A model generated the notes under the pieces. The model had not been told where the DNA came from and made no database searches. It saw nothing but the letters and a program-made list of their open reading frames with translations. A program made the position numbers and the translations under genes. 64,000 bases of DNA from Bryobacterales bacterium (GTDB lineage: Bacteria > Acidobacteriota > Terriglobia > Bryobacterales > Bryobacteraceae): NCBI GenBank assembly GCA_020852175.1, contig JADZBH010000007.1, positions 1 to 64,000 of the forward strand, given 5' to 3'. Below are positions 54,410-62,837 of this stretch, piece by piece (the first letter of the stretch is position 1; the number at the start of each line of letters is the position of its first letter).

Positions 54410-54670
54410 TTAGCCCTCCACCATGCGGCGGCCGCGATCGAACAGGTCGGCGGCCTCGTCGGCGATCTGGCGGCCCTTGTCGTACAGGTGGCGGCCCTGA
54501 TCCATCAGGTCGCGGCCCTTCCCGCTGAGCTTCTCGCGGCCTTCGTTCGCCTTGTCGCGAATCCTGCGGCGGGTTTCCTCGCCGGAGTTCGGAGCGAACA
54601 ACAGTGAGATGGTCGCGCCCAAGGCCACGCCCGCCGTGAACCAAATCAATTTCGAATTGTCCGAAGCCAT
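54410..54670 (-). CDS. YtxH-domain membrane protein
   Basis: 86 residues. An N-terminal hydrophobic segment (about 9-27, WFTAGVALGATISLLFAP) is followed by the YtxH signature APNSGEETRRRIRDKA and an amphipathic charged helix. Members are general-stress-linked in Bacillus, with unknown role. The ATG at 54670 has GAGGAG 10 nt upstream; an earlier in-frame ATG pair is also possible. A TACAAT element lies at 54746-54751 on the minus strand. Confidence 0.85.
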   Translation of the reverse strand: MASDNSKLIWFTAGVALGATISLLFAPNSGEETRRRIRDKANEGREKLSGKGRDLMDQGRHLYDKGRQIADEAADLFDRGRRMVEG

Positions 54671-54779
54671 AGAACCAGTTCTCCTCATCATCCGAATCAG
54701 CCCGCCGCACGGCCGGTTTCCCGGCCGGAGCCGGCGCCCAACTCAATTGTAGATCCGTGAATTGCGATACGGTGAAGAC

Positions 54780-55277
54780 ATGAACAACCAAGCTGAGTGG
54801 GTTGTGGTTTTCCGATCCATGGACTCGTCGGCGCGCCAGGACGCGCAGGATGCGTTGGATGTGCTGCGGGAAACCGGATTTGACGCGGAACTGTTGGACG
54901 ATTCCGGGGCCGACGCGCCTCCGGGCAGTTACTCCGTACGCGTGCCGGCGCGGGATGAGGCGGCGGCGCTGGCCGCGTTGAACGCCGCCGGAGAAGACGT
55001 GCCGCCCGCCGGACCGGGCGATCCTTCCGACAGCATGGACCTTGTGACGGTATTCGAGGGCCAGAGCACGACGGCCGAGTTGGAAGCGATGTCGATCGAG
55101 GCCGTATTGAAGGCCAACGGCGTGCCGTGTGTCGTGCAAAGCGCCTCCGAGATTCCTACGCTGCCGTTTGAAGTGTTGGTGCCCAAGCGGTATGTGGAGC
55201 TTGCGCTGGCGCTGCTGGCCGAGGCGCGTGCGGCGGGCCCGGAGGCCGCCGAACAGGCACAGGCCGACGCCGGCTAA
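54780..55277 (+). CDS. DUF2007-type putative signalling protein
   Basis: 165 residues, no signal or membrane helix. Two similar halves: WVVVFRSMDSSARQDAQDALDVL...FDAELLDD and MDLVTVFEGQSTTAELEAMSIEAVLKANGVPCVV, both of the DUF2007 ferredoxin-like type (annotated as a putative prokaryotic signal transducer). The C-terminal tail is Ala-rich. Function unknown. The last 4 nt overlap the convergent comEC (CTAA). Confidence 0.75.
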   Translation: MNNQAEWVVVFRSMDSSARQDAQDALDVLRETGFDAELLDDSGADAPPGSYSVRVPARDEAAALAALNAAGEDVPPAGPGDPSDSMDLVTVFEGQSTTAELEAMSIEAVLKANGVPCVVQSASEIPTLPFEVLVPKRYVELALALLAEARAAGPEAAEQAQADAG

Positions 55278-57802
55278 TACGCCAACTGCCGGCTGAACAA
55301 CGGCGGTTCGTGCACGGGCCGGCGCCGTGTTTCCACCGTCAGCCGCCGGCCATCGCTACGCACCGTGACAAGCCCGTCCCGGTCCGTGCGCAGTACGCGC
55401 ACGCCTCGTGCGGCCAAGCGCTCGACCGTCTCCGGATGCGGATGGCGAAACCGGTTGTCCTGGCCGGCGGAGATAACGGCGAACACCGGACGTACGGCCT
55501 CGACCATCCACGGCGTCGAGGAGGTGCGGCTGCCGTGGTGGCCCACCTTGAGCACGTCGGCGCGCAGTTGTCCCGGTTCCAGCGTGAGACGGTTCTCCAC
55601 CTGCCGCTCGGCGTCGCCGGTGAGCAAAAAGGCGTGCCGGCCAAAGCGGGCGCGCAACACCAGCGAGTCGTTGTTTTCCGCCTTGCCGCCCTGGCGCGTC
55701 TCCTCGGGCGAAAGCACGTCCAACATGGCTCCGGACCATTCCAGGCGGTCTCCAGCGCGCGGCGTGACGACCGCGACGCCAAGTTCAGCGGCCGTTCTCA
55801 GCAGGCGTTGGAAGCTCTCCAGTTCCGGCATCGCCGTGACCCATAACTGGCGCGGCGCGAAGTTCCGTAGAATCGCCTCGATGCCACCCATATGGTCCTG
55901 GTCGGCGTGCGTCACTGCCACGATGTCGAGACGTTGCAGACCGCGCGACCAGAGATAAGGCGAGACGACATCCTCTCCAATTTCCAGGCGGGACGCCATG
56001 CCATCGATCGCGGGCAGCCCGCCTCCGTCGATCAACATGGTGGCGCCCCCCGGGGCCGCCAGAAGCAGGCTCTCGCCCTGCCCCACGTCGACGGCGGTGA
56101 GTTCCAGCACTCCGCTCTCGATACGTGGAGCGAACGGATGGACCGTCATGATGGCGAGCAGCGCAACGGTGAGCGCCGCCGGCACGGACCAGAGCCGGCC
56201 ACGCCTGTGCAAGGCCCAGGACGTGCAGCTGAAAGCCGCCGCGGCGGCCAGCAGCAGCCACAGCGGAGCATCGGGAATGCGCGGCGCCGGGTCGCGCGAG
56301 GAGAGCCAACGGGCCAGCGTGTGCGCGAACGTGATCAGGAACTTGGTGGCGCGAACCAGTGGCGCGAAGCCGGTGAGCAGAGCGAGCCCCCCGGCGGGGA
56401 CCGACGCGGTCATCAGAGGAGTGACGATGAGGTTGGCCAGGAACCCCGAGACGGGAGCACGATGGAAGAAGAAGATCATCGGCGCCATGAGCGCGGCCTG
56501 CATGACGGAACTCACCAGAACCATCTCGCCCAGGAACGTGACGCCGCGCCCCAGGACGGAGACCGTGCGAAGCACGCGGGCGCGAGGGATGCCGTGGCGA
56601 AGATCGAGCAGACGGGCGGCCAGTTGCAGTTCGATGCCAAGCGAGGCGGCCTGCCGGGGCCATTGAAAATCGACGGCGTTGTGTGTGAGACGGGCGAAGA
56701 CCGCACGGTAGGGCCGGAGCGTGCGCGCCGCCAGCGGTCCGGCGGCCACGCCCAGAATTCCCACGGCAAGAAAGGAAAGCTGGAAGCTGGCTTCGAAAAG
56801 CTGGCTCGGATCGGCGCAGAGAAAGACGAAGCCGGTGAGCGCCAGCAGGTTGACCAGCGCCGCGCGGCGATGAAACAGCCCGCCCAACAGGAAGAACACC
56901 GTGCCTCCGGCGGCCCGCAGCACGGGTGCGCCCGCGCCACACAAAAGCGCGTAAAACCAGACCAAAATCGAAACGGCGGCAAGCCGGAACAGCGGGTGGC
57001 CCGGGAACAGGCGCAGCAGGAACAGCATCGCCGTGCTCAGGGCGGTGATGTGCAGACCGGAGATCACCAGCACGTGATAAGTGGCGGTGCGTCGGAACTC
57101 GTCGCTCCAAATGGGGTCCAGACGGGAACCGTCGCCCAACAGGGCGGCGCGCAGGACGCCGCTGATGCGCGGGTCGCTGCCAAAACGCTCGTCCACGGCG
57201 CGCAACGCGCGCGTGCGCACCCCGGAGATCCATGCCTGTGGACGTGAACCGCAGAAGCCGGGAAGTACCCGCACGCCGCTGGCGCCGGTGATGGAACCGA
57301 GCCAGAAGACCTCACGGCGGGCCAGGTAGCCCGCGTAGTCGAAGGAGCCGGGGTTTTCGAAGTTGCGGGGCGCTCGAAAGCGGGCGTCCACCTCCACTCG
57401 CTGGCCATACTCGAGCAGCGGCGGCGTTTCACCCTGGCGCAAATACAGGTTCATGCGCGCGCGTGCGTGCGGGGCGAGTTCGAGCAAAAACTGGGCTCGA
57501 CCGCCGGACCATGCCGGCGATTCGACGACGCAGCCTTCCGAAACCACGGTTTCATTCGGTTCGACGTCCATGACGGGCGGGGGCAGGTTCCGATTGTGGG
57601 TTTCCACGGAGGCGCCCAGCCAGAGGGCGGCCGACGCCGCGGCCAAGGGCAGAACGCGCCTGGCTCGAAAGCGCGCCAGAAGCGCCAGCATGAGGCTCAA
57701 AACCAACGCTGCGGCGCACTCGCGCGGAGCCGGCAGCAGTCCTCGGGAAAGGACAATTCCGGCGGCCAGGGAGAGAAACGGAATCAACACCGGCGCCTGC
57801 AC
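55274..57802 (-). CDS. comEC: ComEC/Rec2 DNA-uptake channel
   Basis: 842 residues. An N-terminal DUF4131 region, the Competence transmembrane domain with many helices (about 180-560), and a C-terminal beta-lactamase-like domain with AVTHADQDHMGG metal site and LLTGDAE. ComEC is the inner-membrane channel for single-stranded DNA uptake; its MBL domain may degrade one strand. GTG at 57802 is chosen since GAGGAG lies 8 nt upstream. No other competence gene is nearby. It overlaps the convergent DUF2007 gene by 4 nt. Confidence 0.92.
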   Translation of the reverse strand: MQAPVLIPFLSLAAGIVLSRGLLPAPRECAAALVLSLMLALLARFRARRVLPLAAASAALWLGASVETHNRNLPPPVMDVEPNETVVSEGCVVESPAWSGGRAQFLLELAPHARARMNLYLRQGETPPLLEYGQRVEVDARFRAPRNFENPGSFDYAGYLARREVFWLGSITGASGVRVLPGFCGSRPQAWISGVRTRALRAVDERFGSDPRISGVLRAALLGDGSRLDPIWSDEFRRTATYHVLVISGLHITALSTAMLFLLRLFPGHPLFRLAAVSILVWFYALLCGAGAPVLRAAGGTVFFLLGGLFHRRAALVNLLALTGFVFLCADPSQLFEASFQLSFLAVGILGVAAGPLAARTLRPYRAVFARLTHNAVDFQWPRQAASLGIELQLAARLLDLRHGIPRARVLRTVSVLGRGVTFLGEMVLVSSVMQAALMAPMIFFFHRAPVSGFLANLIVTPLMTASVPAGGLALLTGFAPLVRATKFLITFAHTLARWLSSRDPAPRIPDAPLWLLLAAAAAFSCTSWALHRRGRLWSVPAALTVALLAIMTVHPFAPRIESGVLELTAVDVGQGESLLLAAPGGATMLIDGGGLPAIDGMASRLEIGEDVVSPYLWSRGLQRLDIVAVTHADQDHMGGIEAILRNFAPRQLWVTAMPELESFQRLLRTAAELGVAVVTPRAGDRLEWSGAMLDVLSPEETRQGGKAENNDSLVLRARFGRHAFLLTGDAERQVENRLTLEPGQLRADVLKVGHHGSRTSSTPWMVEAVRPVFAVISAGQDNRFRHPHPETVERLAARGVRVLRTDRDGLVTVRSDGRRLTVETRRRPVHEPPLFSRQLAY

Positions 57803-57894
57803 GCGAAGGACTCCTCGCAACACTGTGGGCCGCCGCCCCGGAACCTCTCAGCCGCGTACAGGGCGCCGGGAAGCCGCGTGATAGCCTTGTGCAT

Positions 57895-58461
57895 ATGCAC
57901 TTGTTTCGACTCGCCGCCCTAGCTGTGCTCGCCATGGCCACGGCGCTGGCCGCGGGCAATCTCTCCAATCGCCGTGCTCCCGGTTTTTCGTTGATGGACA
58001 TCAACTACAACCAGCACGACCTGGCCGATTACCGGGGCAAAGTGGTGCTGGTCGAGTTCATCCGCACCGACTGTCCGGTGTGCCAGGGCTTCACGACGAT
58101 CGTGGACAAGATCAGGGCGCGGTTCGGCGAAAAGGTGGAGGTTCTCACCCTCGTCGCCACGCCGCCGGATTCGCAACAATCCGTGATGAACTTCATCAAC
58201 ACTTACAAGGTGCGGAATCCCGTGTTGTTCGATTGCGGCCAGGTGGCGGCCTCATATCTGCGCCTGAACCCCCAGAATCCGCGGGTGTCGCTGCCCCACT
58301 TCTTCGTCGTGGACCAGCGCGGCACCATCCGCGGCAACTATGAGTATGGAGACGCCACCGAGGCGTTTTTCACCGGTGACGCCACCCCGTTGATGAATGA
58401 GATCGAGGCATTGGTGAACGGGCCGCTGGCTCCTGCCGCCAAGCCCCAGGCCGAGCGCTAG
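57895..58461 (+). CDS. Exported thioredoxin-like (TlpA/AhpC-type) protein
   Basis: 188 residues. A signal peptide (about 1-20) precedes a thioredoxin-like fold with ADYRGKVVLVEFIRTDCPVCQGF; the CPVC pair is the redox centre. The following VLTLVATPPDSQQSVMNFINTY and LPHFFVVDQRGTIRGNYEYG fit TlpA/peroxiredoxin-like proteins. It may reduce periplasmic disulfides. A GTG 6 nt upstream is an alternative start. It is divergent from comEC. Confidence 0.85.
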   Translation: MHLFRLAALAVLAMATALAAGNLSNRRAPGFSLMDINYNQHDLADYRGKVVLVEFIRTDCPVCQGFTTIVDKIRARFGEKVEVLTLVATPPDSQQSVMNFINTYKVRNPVLFDCGQVAASYLRLNPQNPRVSLPHFFVVDQRGTIRGNYEYGDATEAFFTGDATPLMNEIEALVNGPLAPAAKPQAER

Positions 58462-58561
58462 CGCCGTGGCTGAACCCCGCCGGCGCGCTGCCCAACGAAC
58501 CGAACACGATAAGATGGATGCGGCCGCCGCACCCGGCCGGCCATGCCCCCGAGGAAGCTTC

Positions 58562-59851
58562 ATGCCCAGCGATACGCTCTCAATCACTGATAACCGAACA
58601 AACAAGGCGATCGAGATTCCGATCGACCGCGGAACAGTCCGTGCGACCGACTTACGCCAGTTAAAGACCGACGAATACGACTTTGGTCTCATCACCTACG
58701 ATCCGGGTTACATGAACACGGGATCGTGCCGCAGCCGCATCACATTTATTGACGGCGACCAGGGGATTCTGCGCTATCGCGGCTATCCCATCGAGCAATT
58801 GGCCGAGGATTCCACCCACCTGGAGTGCAGTTGGCTGCTGCTGAACGGCGAATTGCCCACCCGCTCCGCGCTGACCAACTGGGAGAACCAGATCGTGGGC
58901 AACATGGCCGTGAACGAGGCGTTCAAACCGTTCATGTCCAGCTTCTGGCACGACGCGCACCCCATGGGCATGTTACAGGCGGCCATCGCGTCGCTGGGCA
59001 CCTTTCATCCGGCGGCGAAAAAGGTGCACGATCGCGAGGAACGGCAAATCCACATTCGCAACCTGATTGCACAAGTGCCGACGCTGGCGGCCTATGCCTA
59101 CCGCCACAACGCCGGCTTGCCGTACGTGGGCCCGGACAGCATGCTGAGCTATACGGGCAACTTCCTGAACATGATGTTCAGCCGCGGCGAAACCCGCCAC
59201 CGCCCTCACCAGGTGCTCGAACGCGCGCTCGACGTCCTGTTCATCCTGCACGCCGACCACGAACAAAACTGCTCCACCTCCACCATGCGCATGGTGGGCA
59301 GCGCGATGACCGATCCGTATGCGGCCTTGTCGGCCGCCTCGGCGGCTCTCTACGGCCCTCTGCACGGCGGCGCCAACGAAGCCGTGCTCACCATGCTGCG
59401 CGAAATCGGCAACAAGGAAAACAGTCCCGAGTTCATCAAAGGCGTGAAAGCGGGCCAGGGCCGGTTGATGGGCTTCGGCCACCGCGTTTATAAGAACTAC
59501 GACCCGAGGGCGCGCATCGTGAAGAGGTGCGCCGATGAAGTGTTCGAGGTGACCGGCCGCAACCCGCTCATCGAAGTCGCCTCCGAACTGGAACGCATCG
59601 CGCTCGAAGACGAGTACTTCATTCGCCGTAAACTTTATCCCAACGTGGATTTCTATTCGGGCGTCATCTACGAGGCGATGGGCTTCCCGACCGAGATGTT
59701 CACGGTGCTGTTCGCCATCGCCCGCACCGTGGGCTGGCTGGCGCAGTGGGAGGAACTGCTCAGCGACAGCGATCAGAAGATCGCCCGTCCGCGCCAGATC
59801 TACGAAGGCGAGGAGATTCGCGACTATGTGCCGATGGACAAGCGTCACTAA
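58562..59851 (+). CDS. gltA: Citrate synthase
   Basis: 429 residues, type II-like length. Catalytic residues are in GPLHGGANEAV (His), GFGHRVYKNYDPRA (His) and YPNVDFYSG (Asp). Blocks such as ITFIDGDQGILRYRGYPIEQLA are typical. It condenses oxaloacetate and acetyl-CoA at the entry of the TCA cycle. AGGAA before the ATG at 58562 supports this start; longer in-frame starts lack support. Downstream lies a deacylase gene at 28 nt. Confidence 0.95.
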   Translation: MPSDTLSITDNRTNKAIEIPIDRGTVRATDLRQLKTDEYDFGLITYDPGYMNTGSCRSRITFIDGDQGILRYRGYPIEQLAEDSTHLECSWLLLNGELPTRSALTNWENQIVGNMAVNEAFKPFMSSFWHDAHPMGMLQAAIASLGTFHPAAKKVHDREERQIHIRNLIAQVPTLAAYAYRHNAGLPYVGPDSMLSYTGNFLNMMFSRGETRHRPHQVLERALDVLFILHADHEQNCSTSTMRMVGSAMTDPYAALSAASAALYGPLHGGANEAVLTMLREIGNKENSPEFIKGVKAGQGRLMGFGHRVYKNYDPRARIVKRCADEVFEVTGRNPLIEVASELERIALEDEYFIRRKLYPNVDFYSGVIYEAMGFPTEMFTVLFAIARTVGWLAQWEELLSDSDQKIARPRQIYEGEEIRDYVPMDKRH

Positions 59852-59879
59852 GAAGGCTCAACGGCCGGAACGAATCCGT

Positions 59880-61547
59880 ATGGGGAGGCTCGCCGCGGCG
59901 GGCCTCTTCGTTTTGCTGGCCACGAGTGGTGCGTCCGCGCAACAGACGCGCGACGGCGGGTTCGACCTGATTCTGCGGGGAGGCCGGATCGTGGACGGAA
60001 CCGGGAATCCCTGGTTCCGTGGCGACGTGGGCATCCGCGGAGGACGGATCGCGGCAATCGGCAGCCTCAAGGATCGACAGGCGTCGCGCGTGATCGAGGC
60101 CGGTGGTCTGGTGGTGGCGCCGGGCTTCATCGACATCCACAATCACTCCGACGACACCTTGCTGGCGGATGGCAACGCCGAAAGCATGGTGCGGCAGGGC
60201 GTTACCTCGATGATTTTCGGCGAAGGCGGCTCGGCTGCTCCCTCGCGGGAGTTCCCCCGGCTGCGCGACTACTTCGCCGCGCTTCTGAAAAAGGGCATTG
60301 CCGCCAACGTAGGCACCTATGTCGGTTCGTCGCAGGTGTGGATGCATGTGCGCGGCGCGAAACCTGCCCCGCCGGAGCCGGTCGAACTGGAACGTATTCG
60401 CGCCGTGGTCCGCGAAGCGATGACCGATGGCGCTCTGGGCGTGGCCAGTTCCCTGAGCGGCCCTCCGGGCGCCTGGATCGATACCAACACCCTGGTGGAG
60501 ATGTGCAAACAGGCCGCGCCCTACGGGGGCATCTACTCCACGCACATGCGCACCGAAGGCGATGGCGTCTTCGAGGCCGTGGCCGAATCCCTCGACATCG
60601 GCAAACGGGCCGGGGTGCCGGTGGATATCATTCACCTGAAGATCGCCGAACACAAGTTGTGGGGCAAAATGCCGGAACTGGTGGCCACGATCCAGAGAGC
60701 CCGCGAACAAGGACAACAGGTGACGGCCAACGTGTACCCCTACCGCGCCGGGCAGAATAACCTCTCCAGCATCGTGCCTCCGTGGGCGCATGAAGGCGGG
60801 CGCGATGCCCTGCTGCGGCGGTTGGCCGACGAGTCGCTCCGCGGCCGTCTGCAACAGGAGATCCGCGAAGGCATCCCGGGAAGCGGCTGGTACAACCACT
60901 ACACGGCCACCGGAAGCTGGGAGGGTATGTTGCTGGTGGTCTTCTCGAACCCGGCCTACAAGCAGTTCGAGGGAAAACGGATGAGCCAGGTGATCGCCGC
61001 CCTGTTGCCGGAGATGCGCCGGCGCGATCCGCGAGCCAGCGATATCGACGTGTTGTTCCACGTGCTGCGCGACAACCAGGGCTCCGTGCCTACCGTCTAT
61101 TTCCACCATTCCGAACAGGACATGCGCTATGCGCTCGCCCAGCCGCTCACCAGTATCGGCTCCGATGGTACGGCCGTGGCCATCACAGGACCCCTGGCGC
61201 GCGGAAACCCGCACCCGCGTTACTACGGCACCTTCCCGCGTGTCCTGGGCCGCTATGTGCGCCTGGAGAAGGTGCTGAGCCTGGAAGAGGCCATTCGCAA
61301 AACGACTTCGGCCAATGCCGCCAAGCTCGGCCTGTGGGATCGCGGCGTGCTTCGCACCGGCATGTCCGCCGACATCACCGTGTTCAACGCGGATACGATC
61401 ATCGACCGGGCCACCTTCGAAAAGCCTCACCAGTATGCAGAAGGGGTTGAATACCTGGTTGTGAACGGAAAGGTTGTGCTCGATCGCGGTCTCCATACTG
61501 GAGCGCGGCCGGGTGTGATTTTGTATGGCCAGGGCCACGTTCGTTAG
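59880..61547 (+). CDS. Exported N-acyl-D-amino-acid deacylase-like amidohydrolase
   Basis: 555 residues. A signal peptide (about 1-22, ending SAQQ) precedes an amidohydrolase core: DLILRGGRIVDGTG, GFIDIHNHSDD, GALGVASSLSGPPG, IYSTHMRTEGDG, DIIHLKIAEHK and a C-terminal ADITVFNADTIIDRATF...VNGKVV, as in D-aminoacylase. It may release D-amino acids from N-acyl forms, for instance in the periplasm during peptidoglycan turnover. The exact substrate is unknown. The last 23 nt overlap the ankyrin gene. Confidence 0.87.
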   Translation: MGRLAAAGLFVLLATSGASAQQTRDGGFDLILRGGRIVDGTGNPWFRGDVGIRGGRIAAIGSLKDRQASRVIEAGGLVVAPGFIDIHNHSDDTLLADGNAESMVRQGVTSMIFGEGGSAAPSREFPRLRDYFAALLKKGIAANVGTYVGSSQVWMHVRGAKPAPPEPVELERIRAVVREAMTDGALGVASSLSGPPGAWIDTNTLVEMCKQAAPYGGIYSTHMRTEGDGVFEAVAESLDIGKRAGVPVDIIHLKIAEHKLWGKMPELVATIQRAREQGQQVTANVYPYRAGQNNLSSIVPPWAHEGGRDALLRRLADESLRGRLQQEIREGIPGSGWYNHYTATGSWEGMLLVVFSNPAYKQFEGKRMSQVIAALLPEMRRRDPRASDIDVLFHVLRDNQGSVPTVYFHHSEQDMRYALAQPLTSIGSDGTAVAITGPLARGNPHPRYYGTFPRVLGRYVRLEKVLSLEEAIRKTTSANAAKLGLWDRGVLRTGMSADITVFNADTIIDRATFEKPHQYAEGVEYLVVNGKVVLDRGLHTGARPGVILYGQGHVR

Positions 61548-62763
61548 CCTCATCGCCGCCCTTTCGTTCACCGCGCAGGCACAACAGCCGGACGCGCCCG
61601 GTTTGGCCGCCGCTGTACGGTCCGGCGATGGGTCCGAGGTGCGCCGGCTGCTCGCCGGCGGTGCCGATCCAAACCAGCGCGATTCGCTGGGAGGAACAGC
61701 CCTGCACGATGCGGCATGGGCCGGCGACGTAGCCATGGCGCAATTGCTGCTGGATGCCAAGGCCGATCCGAACAGCCGTCACCGGGAAGGCGGCTCGGCT
61801 CCGCTGCACTACGCCGTCATCACCAATCATGAAGAGCTCGCCGCTTTGCTCTTGCGGCGTGGCGCGAACCCCAAACTTCCCTCCGCCGCCGGAGCGACAC
61901 CCCTGCACCTGGCGGCCAACCGCGGTTTCACGGGGATGGTGGCCCTGCTGCTGGATTCGGGAGTGCCCGTGGATCTGCCCGATATGGCAGGCGCCACGGC
62001 CATTAGCGAGGCCGCCTGGAAGGGGCAAACCGAAGTGGTCGATCTGCTGCTGAGCCGCGGCGCACGGCCCAACGTGCGTACCCCCAGGACACTCTCCACA
62101 CCCTTGCATGAGGCGGCGGCCAAAGGCCACGCCGGGACGGTGCGGCTGCTGCTCGCCCGCGGAGCCGACGCTTCCCTGCGCAACTCCGAGGGACAGACAC
62201 CCATGGAACTGGCCCTGCGCCAGCGGCAGGTGGAGGCAGCGCGCGCCCTTTTCGCGGCAGGCGTTAGGCCCGGTCCCGAAGTGCGCGGGATACTCTCCGA
62301 GGCCGTCATGCGCGGTCAAACGGACTTGGCCGCCGCGCTGCTCGATTTCGGCGCCGATGCGAACATGAGCACCGATTCCGGTTCCACCCTGCTGCACGAT
62401 GCCGCCCTGAAAGGTCACGTCGCGATCGCCAAGCTGTTGCTGGCCCGAGGCGCGAACGTGCGGAGCCGGAGCAAACAGGGGTCTACTCCACTTCACGATG
62501 CGGCACTAGGGGGAAATTTGGCGATGGTGGAACTCTTGCTGGCCTCGGGGGCGGATCTGGAATCGCCTGAGACCGATTCAGGAGCAACCCCACTTCATGT
62601 CGCGGCGGGATGGGGAAGGGTAGATGTTGTCCGCTTCCTGCTTGCACAGGGAGCTAACCCTAAGTCAAAGAATAAACAGGGGCTAACCCCGGAGCAGGTA
62701 GCTGCGGCCAGCCAGCAGCAAGATGTCGTGAAACTCCTGAGTACTACGGTTGAACAGGATTAA
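61525..62763 (+). CDS. Exported ankyrin-repeat protein
   Basis: 412 residues. A signal peptide (about 1-19) precedes roughly 11-12 ankyrin repeats of 33 residues with the TPLH.AA..GH...V.LLL..GA pattern, a solenoid for protein binding. No catalytic domain. The start lies inside the upstream deacylase gene, so coupling is likely. From about 62470 on the coding sequence is noticeably less GC-rich than the rest. Partner unknown. Confidence 0.9.
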   Translation: MARATFVSLIAALSFTAQAQQPDAPGLAAAVRSGDGSEVRRLLAGGADPNQRDSLGGTALHDAAWAGDVAMAQLLLDAKADPNSRHREGGSAPLHYAVITNHEELAALLLRRGANPKLPSAAGATPLHLAANRGFTGMVALLLDSGVPVDLPDMAGATAISEAAWKGQTEVVDLLLSRGARPNVRTPRTLSTPLHEAAAKGHAGTVRLLLARGADASLRNSEGQTPMELALRQRQVEAARALFAAGVRPGPEVRGILSEAVMRGQTDLAAALLDFGADANMSTDSGSTLLHDAALKGHVAIAKLLLARGANVRSRSKQGSTPLHDAALGGNLAMVELLLASGADLESPETDSGATPLHVAAGWGRVDVVRFLLAQGANPKSKNKQGLTPEQVAAASQQQDVVKLLSTTVEQD

Positions 62764-62837
62764 TCCGACGCTCTCAGTTCCCGATTCCCTGACACTTCCG
62801 CTAAAGACTCCCAGTCAGGCCCCCGATAGTAAGGTTA

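Noticed and set aside
62470-62837. Recent insertion or foreign DNA at the 3' end of the ankyrin gene
   Set aside because: GC drops slightly, but the reading frame and repeats continue intact and no boundary repeats are visible.
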